Part shown: one piece after another, positions 22,200 to 33,139 of the stretch
Layout of the letters: every line of letters starts with the position of its first letter
How positions within the stretch are numbered: the stretch's first letter is position 1
Source: Adiantum capillus-veneris
Taxonomy: Eukaryota; Streptophyta; Polypodiopsida; Polypodiales; Pteridaceae
DNA length: 62,000 nt
Assembly: GCA_014529385.2 (NCBI GenBank)
Contig: CM043963.1
Span: forward strand, 94,688,412 to 94,750,411
Direction: 5' to 3'
Made by a program: the position numbers and the translations under genes
The notes under the pieces: model-generated
Database searches by the model: none
What the model saw: only the letters and a program-made list of their open reading frames with translations
Told to the model about the DNA's origin: nothing

Positions 22200-22605
22200 T
22201 CTCTAGCAACCCACCCAAAGACCGTCGCCCGGTGGGCACGCAGAGGCCCGCCCTCGTCGCTGGTGCAGCTCGGGCAGACCCTCGATAGCCTACGATGTCA
22301 AACCGCAGACCCCCAGACCCAGCCCTCAAAGCCAATCCTTTTCTCGAAGCTACGGATCCGTTTTGCCAACTTTCCTTACCTACATTATTCTATCGACTAG
22401 AGGCTGTTCACCTTGGAGACCTGATGCGGTTATGAGTACGACCGGGCGTGATCGGCATTCGCTCCTCTAGATTTTCACGGGCCGTCGGGGACGCACCGGC
22501 GGACACCACGAGACGTGCGGTGCTTTACCACCGTTGGACCCTATTTTTGGGTGATCCGATTTCAAGGTGGGTAGGCTGTTAAAAAGAAAAGAGGACTCTT
22601 CTCGA
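22200..22605 (-). rRNA. 26S rRNA internal fragment, decayed
   Basis: The reverse strand reads as the middle of nuclear 26S rRNA: CTCTTTTCTTTTTAACAGCC, TAGGGTCCAACGG, GCACGTCTCGTGGTGTCCGC, CGTACTCATAACCGCATCAG, GTCTCCAAGGTGAACAGCCT and AAAAGGATTGGCTTTGAGGG. Homology fades at both ends: to an unrelated sequence near 22605, and near 22200 after GGGCGACGG. It has the same orientation as the rDNA at 1-2630 but is a different part of the gene, so it is a separate dispersed fragment. Substitutions at conserved positions mark it as inactive. Confidence 0.9.
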
Positions 22606-24030
22606 GGCCTTTCAAACCCTGGAGCGATGAAGAACTAGCCCATGTGTGGCGGCTGAGGTACTTCACAGCTAATGTGAGGGCCATGCCAAGGTCTAGCTAC
22701 ACTAAACCTTCGACATCCCTCCCACTTGAGATCGATACCGAGACAGGACTCCTCTTGCTCTCCGATACCAACTCAAGGGGGCGATACCAAATCATTTTTC
22801 CTTCTTTCTTCAAATCACCTTCCTTGATTGCAACCTTTTTGCATAATGTTCATGCCAAATATCGTAGTCATCACTAGGATACACTCAACCAACCAGGGTC
22901 GACTCGCAGGAGTGTTCTTTCCACCTTGGCTCATGGATACCAACGCTTTTTCCCCGATTTACCCCACGGACACAGCCATTGATACTTTCCCCTAAGAGGC
23001 GGGTTGTTAACTACCTACACGTACCCAATTCCCAGTTTAAATCCCACTCCGAGTATCGCAAAATTCTTCGTATTCTAATACTTAACCAAAAGAAAACTTT
23101 AAATTATCTTCCGGCCAACAATAACCCTCCGGATCCACCCACCCATCGAACCGTTTGAGGTTAGCACACTTTCCAAGGTCATACTACCATACTATGAAAA
23201 ACAAGAAGGCAAGAGAAGACAATTCAGACAAGGAAAGTAGCAATCGCACTGTTTCATATCCTTGTCAGTGTGCTCCATCAAGACGTTCCCGCCTTCTTTA
23301 GAAAAAAATTTAATTCTTTTTCCATATCCATAATAGTAATCATATCTAGTTGTAGTCAAGCAATCACATTTACTTCTCCCATATAACCACCCTTCTTTGG
23401 TCATGGCTAATTGGTTTCTTCTATCGCTAAACGATAGCTCCTTAGCACAATTTCTGATTTAGAGATTTAGTATGGGAAAGGCTTTATTAGTCTACTTTAT
23501 AATTCCTATTATTTCCTTTACAAGAAGTGTGGCACAATTGGATGTTTGTCATGCGGATAGCTCAAGTGATTCCTAGCCTTTCCGGTTCTTTTTTCCTAAA
23601 CAAATTCAATCAAAGTTCTTTTATTAATAGCACACGTCCTTCTTACCCTATTGGCATTGGACCGTATCATCCTTCCTTCTTCAATCTGTTCGGCATCTGG
23701 CTTACCCAAACTAGGCCGTACCTTTTCAAAGATCTGCAAGCCCTCCGCTTGGCCGAGACACACTTTATCTTGTAGTTGTCAACCCACCCCAGTCATGGGC
23801 CTTATCCCACAGAGATGTCACGGCATTTCACTTGCTGATTGGGTTAGGATGCTTAGTCTAGCCATGTGGTTGTCACCTCATGCCCGAAAGAGCTATAATC
23901 CACATTGCTCTCTCGTACCAAAGGTTCCGGACGAGACTTCAAAACAACACCTCCCCAAACATGGTCAGACAAAATACCCCAGACAAGTGGTCCAGTCAGT
24001 ACCGAACGGGACAGTCAAACAAGCTCTTTT
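22606..24030. other. unassigned sequence between rDNA fragment and gypsy leader
   Basis: No gene that I can name. Composition differs from the neighbours (less A/T, few simple repeats). 23400-23780 and 23650-24040 give medium frames (MRIAQVIPSLSGSFFLNKFN; MPERAIIHIALSYQRFRTRL) without recognisable domains. A decayed organellar insertion or an old LTR is possible; neither can be supported by eye. Confidence 0.3.
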
Positions 24031-24723
24031 TAATTAAGCTACCTTATTTACGCTCACTCCAGACACAAGGTCTCTTTGTCTTGATTAATATCTATTGTCG
24101 GACCGTAAATACATTCACAGATATGTGGGGCTTGAAAATCAAGTTGGAATTCCCATATGTGATCACTTTTGGAAGACCGATTTACAAGATGGTCAATTTG
24201 ATAAAAGTCGACCGATTTACAAAAGTCAACCGATGTACTCAATAAATCGATGAAAATGACCAATTTAATGATTGGACCCATGGATTCTAACCGATTTGAT
24301 GTGATGACCAATTTACAAGCAAATCGGTGAGCTGGATCGATTTGATCACAACACCAATTTAATGCAAAGGGTCGATTTGATCATCTCACCAATTTGATGA
24401 CCCCACGAGTAAATCAACCAAACAGACTGATTTACAAGTAGATCGATTTAATGAGTAAATCGGTGGATTTTTCCACTTGAGTTTTTTTTTTCCTTTTTAC
24501 ACTTAATTAGGTACTTTTGTCCTTTGTTAGCCAAATTTAATTCTTTGTTAGCAAAATGGTCGATTTACTGTCCGATGCAGTAGTTTTCTATTGTTTTCCA
24601 CCAATGGACTCCATCCTAAGTCCTAAGTAAAGATATATATACAAAAATCAATGCTAAAATAAACAAGGTGAGATTTCACGATGGCTTTCCAAAAAGGAAA
24701 TCAAGATATGAGGGAAATAAAAA

Positions 24724-24788
<65 letters not shown>

Positions 24789-25372
24789 CAATCGCTTGTT
24801 CTTGTGAAAAAAGCTCTTTACTCTTTAAAAGCTTTAAAAATAAAAAGGTACACAAAATAAAAGCAATGTAGTCCCATCCTAAGAAAAAAGAACAAGTATA
24901 AATTGTGTGTTCATGTTTAAAATAATATAAGATGAGCAAGGACAGAAAAAAAAAAACAAGGCAAAGTCTTAAAAAGCCCCGTAAGGCTATGAAATAAAAG
25001 AAACCCATTTGACAAACTCCATCAACATTTAAGATGAGTCTCCATCGTTGGCACTGAAAACATTGGAAGGAAGTCTAACTCGACTCAACACTAAGGCTTC
25101 TTTTAGAAAGCCAAAAAGACAAAAAGTCTACTCTTCATGGCCTTTGGGTCCACACAAATCCTTTCCTAACGACTCTCTTCGAAACCTTGAGGACTGCGTC
25201 TTACGCAAACACTCAAAGGACTTGGCTTCCCACTCTCTCTCTCAACAACCAAAGAATGATGAATAACGTTGGAGAAACGAGCTTAGGAAGAAACTTGAGC
25301 TTTGCGCCACTACTAAAACATGTGCTAATAAAAAAGGAGTGCAATGGGTCTCTCCCTGGCAGCGGCCCCAAA
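24030..25372 (-). mobile_element. gypsy 2-type leader and primer site, inverted copy
   Basis: On the minus strand the primer site TTTGGGGCCGCTGCCAGGGA (25353-25372) is followed by a leader that aligns with 8117-8965 of gypsy 2: GAGACCCATTGCACTCC, AGTCCTTTGAGTGTTTGC, the AAATCGATTTA-type array (24170-24600), and the end block GTGAATGTATTTACG..GGAGTGAGCGTAAA near 24035-24110. Homology stops there, where gag would begin, so this copy keeps only leader and LTR. A (TA)n(GA)n microsatellite at 24725-24785 interrupts it. Confidence 0.7.
24725..24785. repeat. (TA)n(GA)n microsatellite
   Basis: TA dinucleotides to about 24758, then GA dinucleotides. Confidence 0.96.
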
Positions 25373-25600
25373 TGTTGGAACCCTTTCCGATCGTGATGCC
25401 GAAATCCAAGTCTATTGAAGCATAGATGGTCACAACCCAAAATGTCATGCCAAAGGGAGTTGGACGCTACACTTGAGGCGGAACTCTCACACTAGGTGTC
25501 AACTAATGTGCCTTCATTAATGATTAGCATGCAAGAACAAGATAAGATTAAACAACTCTACATTCTCTAACTCTCTCGTGCACGTGAAAAGTGATTGTCT
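25373..25600 (-). mobile_element. LTR end of the inverted gypsy 2-type copy
   Basis: The minus strand ends ...GGGTTCCAACA at the primer site. It shares GACACCTAGTGT, CTTTGGCATGACATT and GACCATCTATG with the end of the LTR at 7314-8095. The outer boundary is unknown and may extend past 26000. Confidence 0.6.
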
Positions 25601-26400
25601 AAACCTACAAAATCAGGGCAAAGTGCTCCAATGTCATTCAAATCAAGTCTCTCGACAATCAACACTGCATTACAGTGGACAGAAATGGTGAAACTTGATG
25701 ATAATGACTCTGGAGGGGCTATGGCAGCTCCAATACATTGTGCTAACTCAACAAACTGAACAGAAATTGCAATGACAAGAAAATAACACTTCACGCACGC
25801 GACACATTCAAAACAATGAGACAATGAGAGAGATTGAGAGGCGCTGATGGATGCACTACAGCCTCCCGACAACTCCCTTCCTCACTTATTTTTAGCACCG
25901 TATCGAGTCTCGTAGGAACTAGTGGACATCAAGAAATATGTGGAAATTGTCAAGAAGTTGAAGGGATGGAAGGCCTAGTCCAAGGCACTGGTGAATGTGA
26001 TTGAACAGATGCATCACACAACACTGGATGACCTAAAGAACAAGAACCTGAATTGGTTTGCACAAGTGATGGACATCATGAAAACATGGAAGACGACCTT
26101 CTTGTATTGGATGCAGCACATGCAAAAATTATTCAGCCTCTACAATGAACTTCTTCAGGTCTCCATCTTTGCCCATCAAGTGCCGAAGATCAAGGCAGTG
26201 CCCGTCTCATAGTTCAGCAAGAGTTGGTAGAAAAGCTCTTTGATTATTGGCTACATCATCACCTAAGGTTGGGTGCTCATAGCAAAATAATGCTTCACTG
26301 TGGCACATTGTAGGGTTGCGGGGGGAGGACAAAGTGTATTGTGAACAAACAAATAAATGCCATAGCCTCATGCTGTATGTAGCAAACAAAGAAATACCAT
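25601..26400. other. unassigned; one helical remnant frame
   Basis: The plus frame near 25925-26212 (VDIKKYVEIVKKLKGWKA, stop, then NVIEQMHHTTLDDLKNKNLN, WMQHMQKLFSLYNELLQVSI) is rich in helix-forming residues and ends PKIKAVPVS. It looks like a decayed coding segment, perhaps gag, but matches no domain I know. The minus frame 25872-25567 has a Cys-rich start (CFECVACVKCYFLV) and is also unassigned. Confidence 0.3.
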
Positions 26401-26418
26401 AGCCTCACGTTGTGTACT

Positions 26419-26584
26419 TGCTTGTGTGTGTGTGTGTGTGGATCCATGTGTAGTTGTGTGTGTGTGTGTGGATCGAATGTACGTGTACTTGTTTGTGTGT
26501 GTGTGGATCCATCTGTAGTTGCATGTGTGTGTGTGTGTACTTGCATGTGTGTGTGTAGATCCATGTGTAGTTGCATGTGCACGC

Positions 26585-26645
<61 letters not shown>
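26419..26645. repeat. interrupted (GT)n tract with a GTGGATCCATGTGTAGTTG higher-order unit
   Basis: Short (GT)n runs alternate with GGATCCATGTGTAGTTG-like words (near 26439, 26504 and 26559) before a long pure (GT)n at 26590-26645. Confidence 0.9.
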
Positions 26646-26646
<1 letters not shown>

Positions 26647-26931
26647 AGCTAGTTAAAATGAAGCATGTAGATAAGGAAGTAGATTATGTTTTGATATTAA
26701 AAATAGGATTAGTGTATGTTGACTTGGTGATCACCAACAAGTTTATCTATGACTTGCAGGTACCTATCACCAACAAGTTTACGAGCTTCATCGTATCACC
26801 ATTTTTAGCGCGCTCTTGCACCTACATTGTGCATGTAAGTGCCCTATACTCACTCTATGTATGTTTTATATACTCAAAGCATGTACATAGCGCACTCTCG
26901 GGGTCCAAATGGACTTAAAGAGCCGAGCCCT

Positions 26932-27078
26932 AGCATTTATAGTTGTTTAGTTTTTCATGATTTATCGATTAGCGTTTTATGGTTTAGTTGTTTTCATAGC
27001 AAAGGGTACACTATGCATATAGTGGTGTAAGGCTTATTTGTGAACACAACTAGCTCTGTGGGGTTCGGAGTTGGCATC
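26932..27078 (+). repeat. dispersed repeat, copy 1 (inverted copy at 34506-34655)
   Basis: TTTTTCATGATTTATCG, GTTTTATGGTTTAGTTG, TTTTCATAGCAAAG, GTGTAAGGCTTATTTGTGA and GGGGTTCGGAGTTGG match the reverse complement of 34506-34655 in order. Likely part of an LTR. No coding. Confidence 0.8.
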
Positions 27079-28660
27079 CCTTGAATGGGGGGGTTGAACC
27101 TTTTATTAAGGGGTTTTAAAAAGAAAGGGGGGGGGGGGGGGGCGGGCGGCGGCGGGGGGAGGTGGGGGTTCGCTTAGGTGGCCTTCTTGCCTAAAATCTC
27201 AACGAGCCTTGGACAAAATGAGAGGCTTTGGCCACTTTATTTTTGAGTGGGCATTCTCATGTGAAAGACTTTGAAGGAAGAAGAATTACTTGGTAGTCGA
27301 GGCCATGTGACTCCTTTCCTGCAAGGGACTGTAGAGAGAGAGAGGGCATGCCTTGTCGTGGGTTTTACGAGGGGGACCTTTCACGTGGGCTTCCGAGCAC
27401 AAAGGTTAAAATGTAGGTTTTCAAAATGTGGGGGTGATCCTTTCATTAGAGGTGCTTCCTATGCGTGTAAGAAAGAGTGAGACTTTTGCAAATTCATGAA
27501 TCCATCCGACCACAAGAGAGGTTCATGCACGCATACTTAGTAGGCCCCAAACACAGTAGAGAAAATGAAGTATGGGCCTACACATGAGGTGAGTGCGTGG
27601 GACCATAGGGTGTAGTGCCTCGGTCATGAGAAAAGGCGAATGGCAGGCTCACACCAATGCTCACATGCAAAACTGTTAGCCGGTCACACAAGGATGAATC
27701 TTAGCTGGTTTTCAATAATAAAATTGCACAACAAGTCCGATTGATGAGGGGAGACTCGTGAGGAAAATGCACAAAAAGCTAGTCCAAAAAAACCTAAAGG
27801 TTGGTTTCCCATGAGCACTCATTCACACACGAAGGGGCTTGGAGGTCACAAGCAAATGATACTTATAGTTTATGTCACACTTAAGCCCAACAGTCACACA
27901 CACGGCTAGATTTAGGAGTTCATGCAATGTGAAACTCACAATTGGCACTTAATCAATCAAATTGAAAGCACTATTCACACTCCCGAATTTTCACAAGCAA
28001 TTGGATGCCCACACATAAGATTATGGCATAATCATGCACATTTTAAAGGCAATCCCATTCTTAATTCAAGTGCACATTAGCATGATTTATGCCACAATTC
28101 TAATTATGCAAGATTGAGCTACCACCTATGCAATTAAGGGAAAAATGAGCATATTTATATGCAAATTGGAAATTGGCATTCACCTCCTATGAGCTCTCTT
28201 TGCACCCTAATTTTCTTGTGTGACTAGTGTGTGCACACACATATAGATTGTGTTCATTTCAAGCACAATTAGCCATCTAATGTGCTAATTTCAAGTGTAC
28301 ATACACATTAGATTACAACCAGATTCCACACACAAGCATGCACAAATCACTTCACCAACAAGGACACGACAGTTTGCCAATTGATGTAGAATGCAAACGA
28401 TCACTTTCTACATCAATTTAAGTACTCAAATGCGGCCTAGAAATGCCAATTGCAAGTGCACCAACACTTTAAAAATTACAAGCAATGGAGGACAGTTGCT
28501 ATCCCAGGCGGGAGGGATGTTATGGATAGTGGTCCATTCACCCTCTGTGGGTACTAGGGACGCTTGGTACTCACTATGATTTAAACAAGGTACGTGGGTG
28601 AAACCATATATGCCTAGTAATGATCATATGAGGTTCTCATGTGGATGCATAGAGAATAAG
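27079..28660. other. unassigned; G-rich tract and A/T-rich DNA
   Basis: A G-run of about 17 at 27126-27142 leads into (G3C/GGC)-type DNA to 27170. From 27500 to 28400 there is A/T-rich, CAC/CACA-rich sequence without coding. Nothing else identified. Confidence 0.4.
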
Positions 28661-28667
28661 GGATAGC

Positions 28668-28845
28668 AACACCACTCTGTGAGTATGTATTTATATGCGA
28701 GAGTACATTTGTGTGAGTACGTTTGCTATATGTGCGAGTACAGTTGCCATAGTACTTCATGGTAGAGTGGTGTTGTTTGCAATGGATGCAACCTAATGCT
28801 TGGTCGGCATTAGGCTGTAGTAAGAAACACCACTCTGCCATACAA
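28668..28845. repeat. nested foldback (candidate hairpin RNA)
   Basis: GGTAGAGTGGTGTTG at about 28761-28775 is complementary to AACACCACTCTGCC at about 28829-28842. An inner pair, CCTAATGC / GCATTAGG, lies around the loop TTGGTCG. An upstream GCAACACCACTCTGTG (near 28668) can pair with the same arm. The main hairpin is about 82 nt. Confidence 0.65.
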
Positions 28846-28849
28846 AAAT

Positions 28850-29433
28850 TTTCTATTATGGACGTCGGTTGTTTTCCCGTGGCTGTTTTATCCTGTGAGG
28901 AATGTGTCTCTGTGCTCCTTGGGCAATTGGTTAGTTTTAATTGTTGTTATAAAGCTTGTGCAGCTTCAGTCAACCTTTTAAATATCTCCAGTAGCCTTGT
29001 CTCTACCGCCAGATCGGGATAATGTTTGCATCTCTCCTCCAATGTTTCCAAAGGTTTCAACCTTGCCTCGTAGGCCTATAATAGAGCATCTAAGGATTCA
29101 AATCTTTTCTCGGCCAAAACCAACCCCATAGGTTGTCTTTCCCTTGATCCCCCTTCTGTCTCTTTCCATGGATGTTGTTCTTGTACATTTTCATCGACTG
29201 CTATTTCGTTTCCTTTATTGATTTCCTCGTGTCATTTATTTTTGCTAGCAGTCTGCATGTTTCTTCTTGCTTTCAAGCTTTCCTTAAATTGTCTCGTGCT
29301 CTCACTAGGCGTGGTTTCTTTTTTGTTGTCTTCGTTTTCCTCCTTTAATTCCCTAGCTCGCGCTCTTGTAGCGACTTGGATTGGAATGACCATGTCTGTT
29401 TTGGATGAACTCGGTGATTTTGTTTGATGGCCA
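28850..29433 (-). pseudogene. decayed hydrophilic helical frame, unassigned
   Basis: A single minus-strand frame runs from 29433 to about 28850 with three stop codons. It starts SSSKTDMVIPIQVATRARAR, continues ELKEENEDNKKETTPSESTR, then VDENVQEQHPWKETEGGSRE, FESLDALL, stop, AYEARLKPLETLEERCKHYP and DLAVETRLLEIFKRLTEAAQ. About 190 codons with only three stops suggests it was coding until recently. The composition (charged, helical, no knuckle) resembles the gag N-terminus or the extra upstream ORF of Tat-type elements; no family match is claimed. Confidence 0.5.
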
Positions 29434-30283
29434 AACTTTTATGATATTCAATGTTGCAGGTGCTTTACTCTTGACTTTTGGGTTCATTGGGTAGTCTTGC
29501 ACTAAGTGCTTGACTTCTGGGTTTATTGGGCAGTCTCAAGTCCGGTAAGTATCTAAAAGGCGATGGAGAATTGATTTTTTTCTTTTTTTTAACGGTAGGG
29601 ATTATCCCATGAAAGTGAGAGCATCGCCCCCCTGGTTCCATGATGGTAACCATGAGTCTTACCAGCACCTAGCGTGGTGATAAACTTAATTTGGTCAGGA
29701 TTTTAATTTTTAGCCTAAGGGCACTTGGTCACATGGGTATATCTACATCTAAATGGCATGGATTCTCATTTGGGATTTCAAGCCTGATTAATAGTGGTAT
29801 GATCTGTTGACATCATCAGGTTGTACATGTCATGTACATGCTATGTAGAAGTTTTGGACTCTTTTGGACGTGATTTGACCCCTATATGACTATTTCCTGG
29901 TAGCAAGTCTCTGACTTGGACAATTTTTGGTGTTTCTCCACTTTTAATGGCCCAAATCGTGCCAAATTTTGGTCATGGCTTGGTATTGAAGCACTTGATG
30001 CAGCCATGGTCAAAATCAGTTTTTGTCCACCAAAACATGACACAAGGGTCCCAAACACTATTCAAAACATGCAGGTCACATCAGAACATGCTATTGTGTG
30101 TCAGACAAGAAATCGCGATTTCTTGTCAGATTTCAGAGTTCTTGTCAGATTTCAGAGCACATGGTTTTGATCACCTGGATGCATCTACACATCAAAGGTG
30201 ACATGTGGATCAAAGGGTTTACAAAAATGACCTAAAAATACATGTCAAAACCTGGGATAGTAAGCTTGGTGGGATATTAAAGA
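29434..30283. other. unassigned, small tandem duplication
   Basis: A ~45-bp unit occurs twice around 29459-29543 (TTGACTTTTGGGTTCATTGG then TTGACTTCTGGGTTTATTGG). The rest is without recognised features up to the truncated start of copia B. Confidence 0.45.
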
Positions 30284-30850
30284 TTACAGGCTCATGCCTC
30301 GATTGCGCTTTCTGTGAAGTTTGTTATTACTCCCCACATTCTCTCAACAAATACAGCAAAATGGGCTTGGGATATTCTAGCTCGTTTGTATGCAAGTCGT
30401 AATGAGGCAAAAATTGCATTTCTGCGTAAAGAGTTGAAATCGAAGATTATGCTAGAGGAGGATGGGATGGACACTTTTTTTATTGGCATCAAAGACATAA
30501 ACGAACAATTAATTGCTGCAGGTGAAGTTACTCCAGATAATAAACTTGTGCATATTGTTCTTGATGCATTGCCAGATTCATATCAGACTTTTGCCATTAC
30601 TTGGAGACTTATTACGCAGGGCACTGAGGATGTTGAATTTTATGTGTTGGTCACCTTGTTGTTTCAAGAAGCCTAGTCTAGAAAGAACAGGGCTAAGCAG
30701 TGTTATATGGATCATGCCTTTGCTACTAATCAAAGAGGAAGTGGCCATAACAATTTTATCACTTTGTATGTTCCTTCTACGGGTAGTAGGCCACCTAGAT
30801 GTAACGATGTTTTGATGTATCTGGAAAAGTTGGTGATAAAGGCAAGAAGA
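30284..30850 (+). pseudogene. copia B gag, 5' truncated
   Basis: Begins abruptly inside gag (AHASIALSVKFVITPHILST, then KWAWDILARLYASRNEAKIA, DINEQLIAAGEVTPDNKLVH, ALPDSYQTFAITWRLITQGT). It aligns residue by residue with copia A and C gag. The first ~90 residues, leader, primer site and 5' LTR are absent. The sequence upstream is unrelated. A stop follows LLFQEA near 30676 and the frame continues behind it. Confidence 0.88.
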
Positions 30851-30852
30851 AG

Positions 30853-31662
30853 ATGTTATGTTTTTATTGCAAAGCCATAGATCATTTTATCAAGCAGTGT
30901 CCAAAATTAAAGGCTAAAGAGGCTAAGAAAAATGCAGGTGAATCTTCGACAAATGCAGTTGTTGTAGAATCAGTCTTGACTACAAATTTTGCAAATGACA
31001 TTGATGCAGAATGTGCTTTAAGTGTGCAGTGCACTTATAATCCTTCTGTCCATGATGCATGCATGTCAGTTGCTGTAGATTCACATGTATGGTACTTTGA
31101 CAGTGGTGCTACAAAGCACATTACATCACGTCGTGAGTTGTTTACTTCCTTTGAGGCTATCTCTAAAATAAATACTATCACTTGTGCTAGCAATGCCTCT
31201 TATGCGGTTCAGAGAGTTGGAAATATTGTGCTTACTGCTGTGAATGGCAGTTCTTTTACACTTGATGATGCTCTTTATGTTCCTCGGATTAAGAAAAATG
31301 TGTTGTGTGTCTTTACACTTACAAGGCTTGGTCTTGTTTTCATGTTTGTGAATGACACATGTACTGTTCATTATCTGAGTTCAAGTGATGAAATTGTGTC
31401 ATCGAGCACTTTTTGTTGTGGGCTATATAAGCTCAATTCATATGACAAGTGTGAGCAGAAATTTGGAAGTGCAGTTTCAATCTCGAAGACAATTTTGGAT
31501 GCAAAACTTTTGCATGCTCATTTTGGTCATCTGAATTTTGCTAGTTTGCAGAAATCTGATATGGTTGCTTCTCTTCCACTGATTGAGGCACCATCTAGAC
31601 ATTTCTATGAAGGCTGCATTTTAGGTAAAGTGCAACGTTCTAAGTTTCCAAAGGATGTTTAG
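30853..31662 (+). pseudogene. copia B zinc knuckle, protease and pre-integrase
   Basis: A 269-residue open frame, the longest copia frame in the window. CFYCKAIDHFIKQCPKLKAK is an intact CX2CX4HX4C knuckle (residues 3-16). WYFDSGATKHIT carries the intact DSG protease triad (about residue 82). Then come YVPRIKKNVLCVFTLTRLGL and the pre-integrase LLHAHFGHLNFASL. It ends after CILGKVQRSKFPKDV. This is better preserved than the matching part of copia A. Confidence 0.9.
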
Positions 31663-32732
31663 TGCAGGCTATATGCAAGTTGCAGCTTGTACACTGTGAT
31701 GTTTGTGGTCGGATACAAACTCCATCTTTCAATGATTACTTGTACTTCATAACTTTTATTGATGCTTACTGCAAAGTCTGAAGTGTTTATGTGCTTCAAG
31801 CAGTTTTTGTTCATGGCTGAAAATGCATCTGGTTATACTGTGGGCACCCTCTGTTTTGATCAAGGGGGGAAGCACATGTGTATTATGCGTATTTTTGGTT
31901 GTTTTGCATATGCTTTCGTGCCATTATGTGATGAGCATGAGTTTGTTTCTGTTGAAGAAGCACTTAGTTTAAAAAAGTGGAAAGTTGTAATGCAAACTGA
32001 GTATGATGTAGTTGTCAATAGTGATACTTGGTCTTTGTGTGGTTTGCCTCCTAGCAATAAGGCCATTGGTACTGTTCATGCTGTTTGTGCATTGGCTGCT
32101 ACAATGGTTGGAATGCTGACGTATTTTTTATCATGGTGCTATATGTTGATGATTTGTTGCTTATGGGGACAAATGTACAGATTGTTGTCTCACAAGTAAG
32201 CATGTTTATGCTTAGTCCAACTTCGAAGCATTGGCAAGTAGTTAAGAAAATATTTCGCTACTTTAGTGGAGCTCGTGATCTTGGTTTGTTTCCTTGAGGA
32301 TCATTGCCGCCAGATTTACATGTGTTTTTGGACTCAGATTCGGCTGGTTGTTACGACACACACATGGTTGGTCCACTTTTGGTGACATCTAGTTGTGAAG
32401 CTGAGTACAGGGCATCATTCACATCTATGGTTGAGTGTGTTTCGCTCAAATGCTTTATGGTTGATTTGGTTGTTAGACAACAGTCTGCCACCTCTATCTA
32501 CATTGATAGTCAGAGTGCATTGGTAGTTGTGAGAAACCCAGTGTTTCATGCTAGCACAAAGCACATAGAGGTACATTATCATTATGTCAGGGAGTTACTT
32601 TCCGCAGGGAAGATTAGCTTGGCTTATGTGCCGACACAGGACAACCTTGCAGATCTCTTCACAAAGGCTTTGCCTCATGAGAAATTCAAATCTTTTCGCA
32701 AAGCTTTGGGCTTACTTCTCTTTGTGGATTGA
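31663..32732 (+). pseudogene. copia B integrase/RT remnant and RNase H, internally deleted
   Basis: Integrase is reduced to pieces: AKSEVFMCFKQFLFMAENAS and FGCFAYAFVPLCDE without the catalytic triad. The RT entry ends at LPPSNKAIGT and jumps to FIMVLYVDDLLLMGTN (near 32130), so the fingers and half the palm are deleted although the YVDD box itself survives. RNase H then runs 32304-32732 (DSDSAGCYDT, SSCEAEYRASFTSMVECVSL, YIDSQSALVVVRNPVFHAST, QDNLADLFTKALPHEKFKSF). The element is a deletion derivative. Confidence 0.9.
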
Positions 32733-32770
32733 TCTAGCTCTTGTTCTTTACATCACTCCCAAGGGCGGTT

Positions 32771-32860
32771 TGTTACCTTACTTATGGTAGTGATGTGAAT
32801 GACCATACATAGGACGGCCGGGGCACTTTTTTCCCTCTTTAGGAGGTTTTTTTCCCCGTG

Positions 32861-32900
<40 letters not shown>

Positions 32901-33034
32901 TATGTTTAGTGTGTATCTTTTTTCTTTGTACATGTACACATTCTAAGAATAGAATTGCTCCTATTGTGCATGCCTCAAGCTTCTTGTCTTATGCTCGAGC
33001 TTTGTGTGTTTTTCAGCAACCCCTTTGTTCTACA
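32771..33034 (+). mobile_element. 3' LTR of copia B, with (TA)n insertion
   Basis: Starts TGTTACCTTAC after a purine-rich AAGGGCGG and carries GGTAGTGATGTG, GGGGCACTTTTTTCCCTCTT and the TTTTTTTCCCCGTG block. A (TA)n of 36 bp (32862-32897) replaces the TGTATATACG promoter region seen in the other two LTRs. It ends GCAACCCC...TCTACA. Expansion at the TATA box position is notable. Confidence 0.82.
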
Positions 33035-33139
33035 AAGGTTTTAAACAAGGGCAAGCACATTCTATTGTTAATAACAAAATCAACATATGCACAAAGTGAT
33101 ACGTATATGTTGAACTTTCCAATCCAATGCTAGAAAACT

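Noticed and set aside
22757-22775. GCTCTCCGATACCAACTC as a minus-strand primer site
   Set aside because: Two changes and no LTR or TATA motif on the expected side.
22606-24030. Possible mitochondrial or plastid insertion
   Set aside because: Composition differs from neighbours but I could not recognise any organellar gene.
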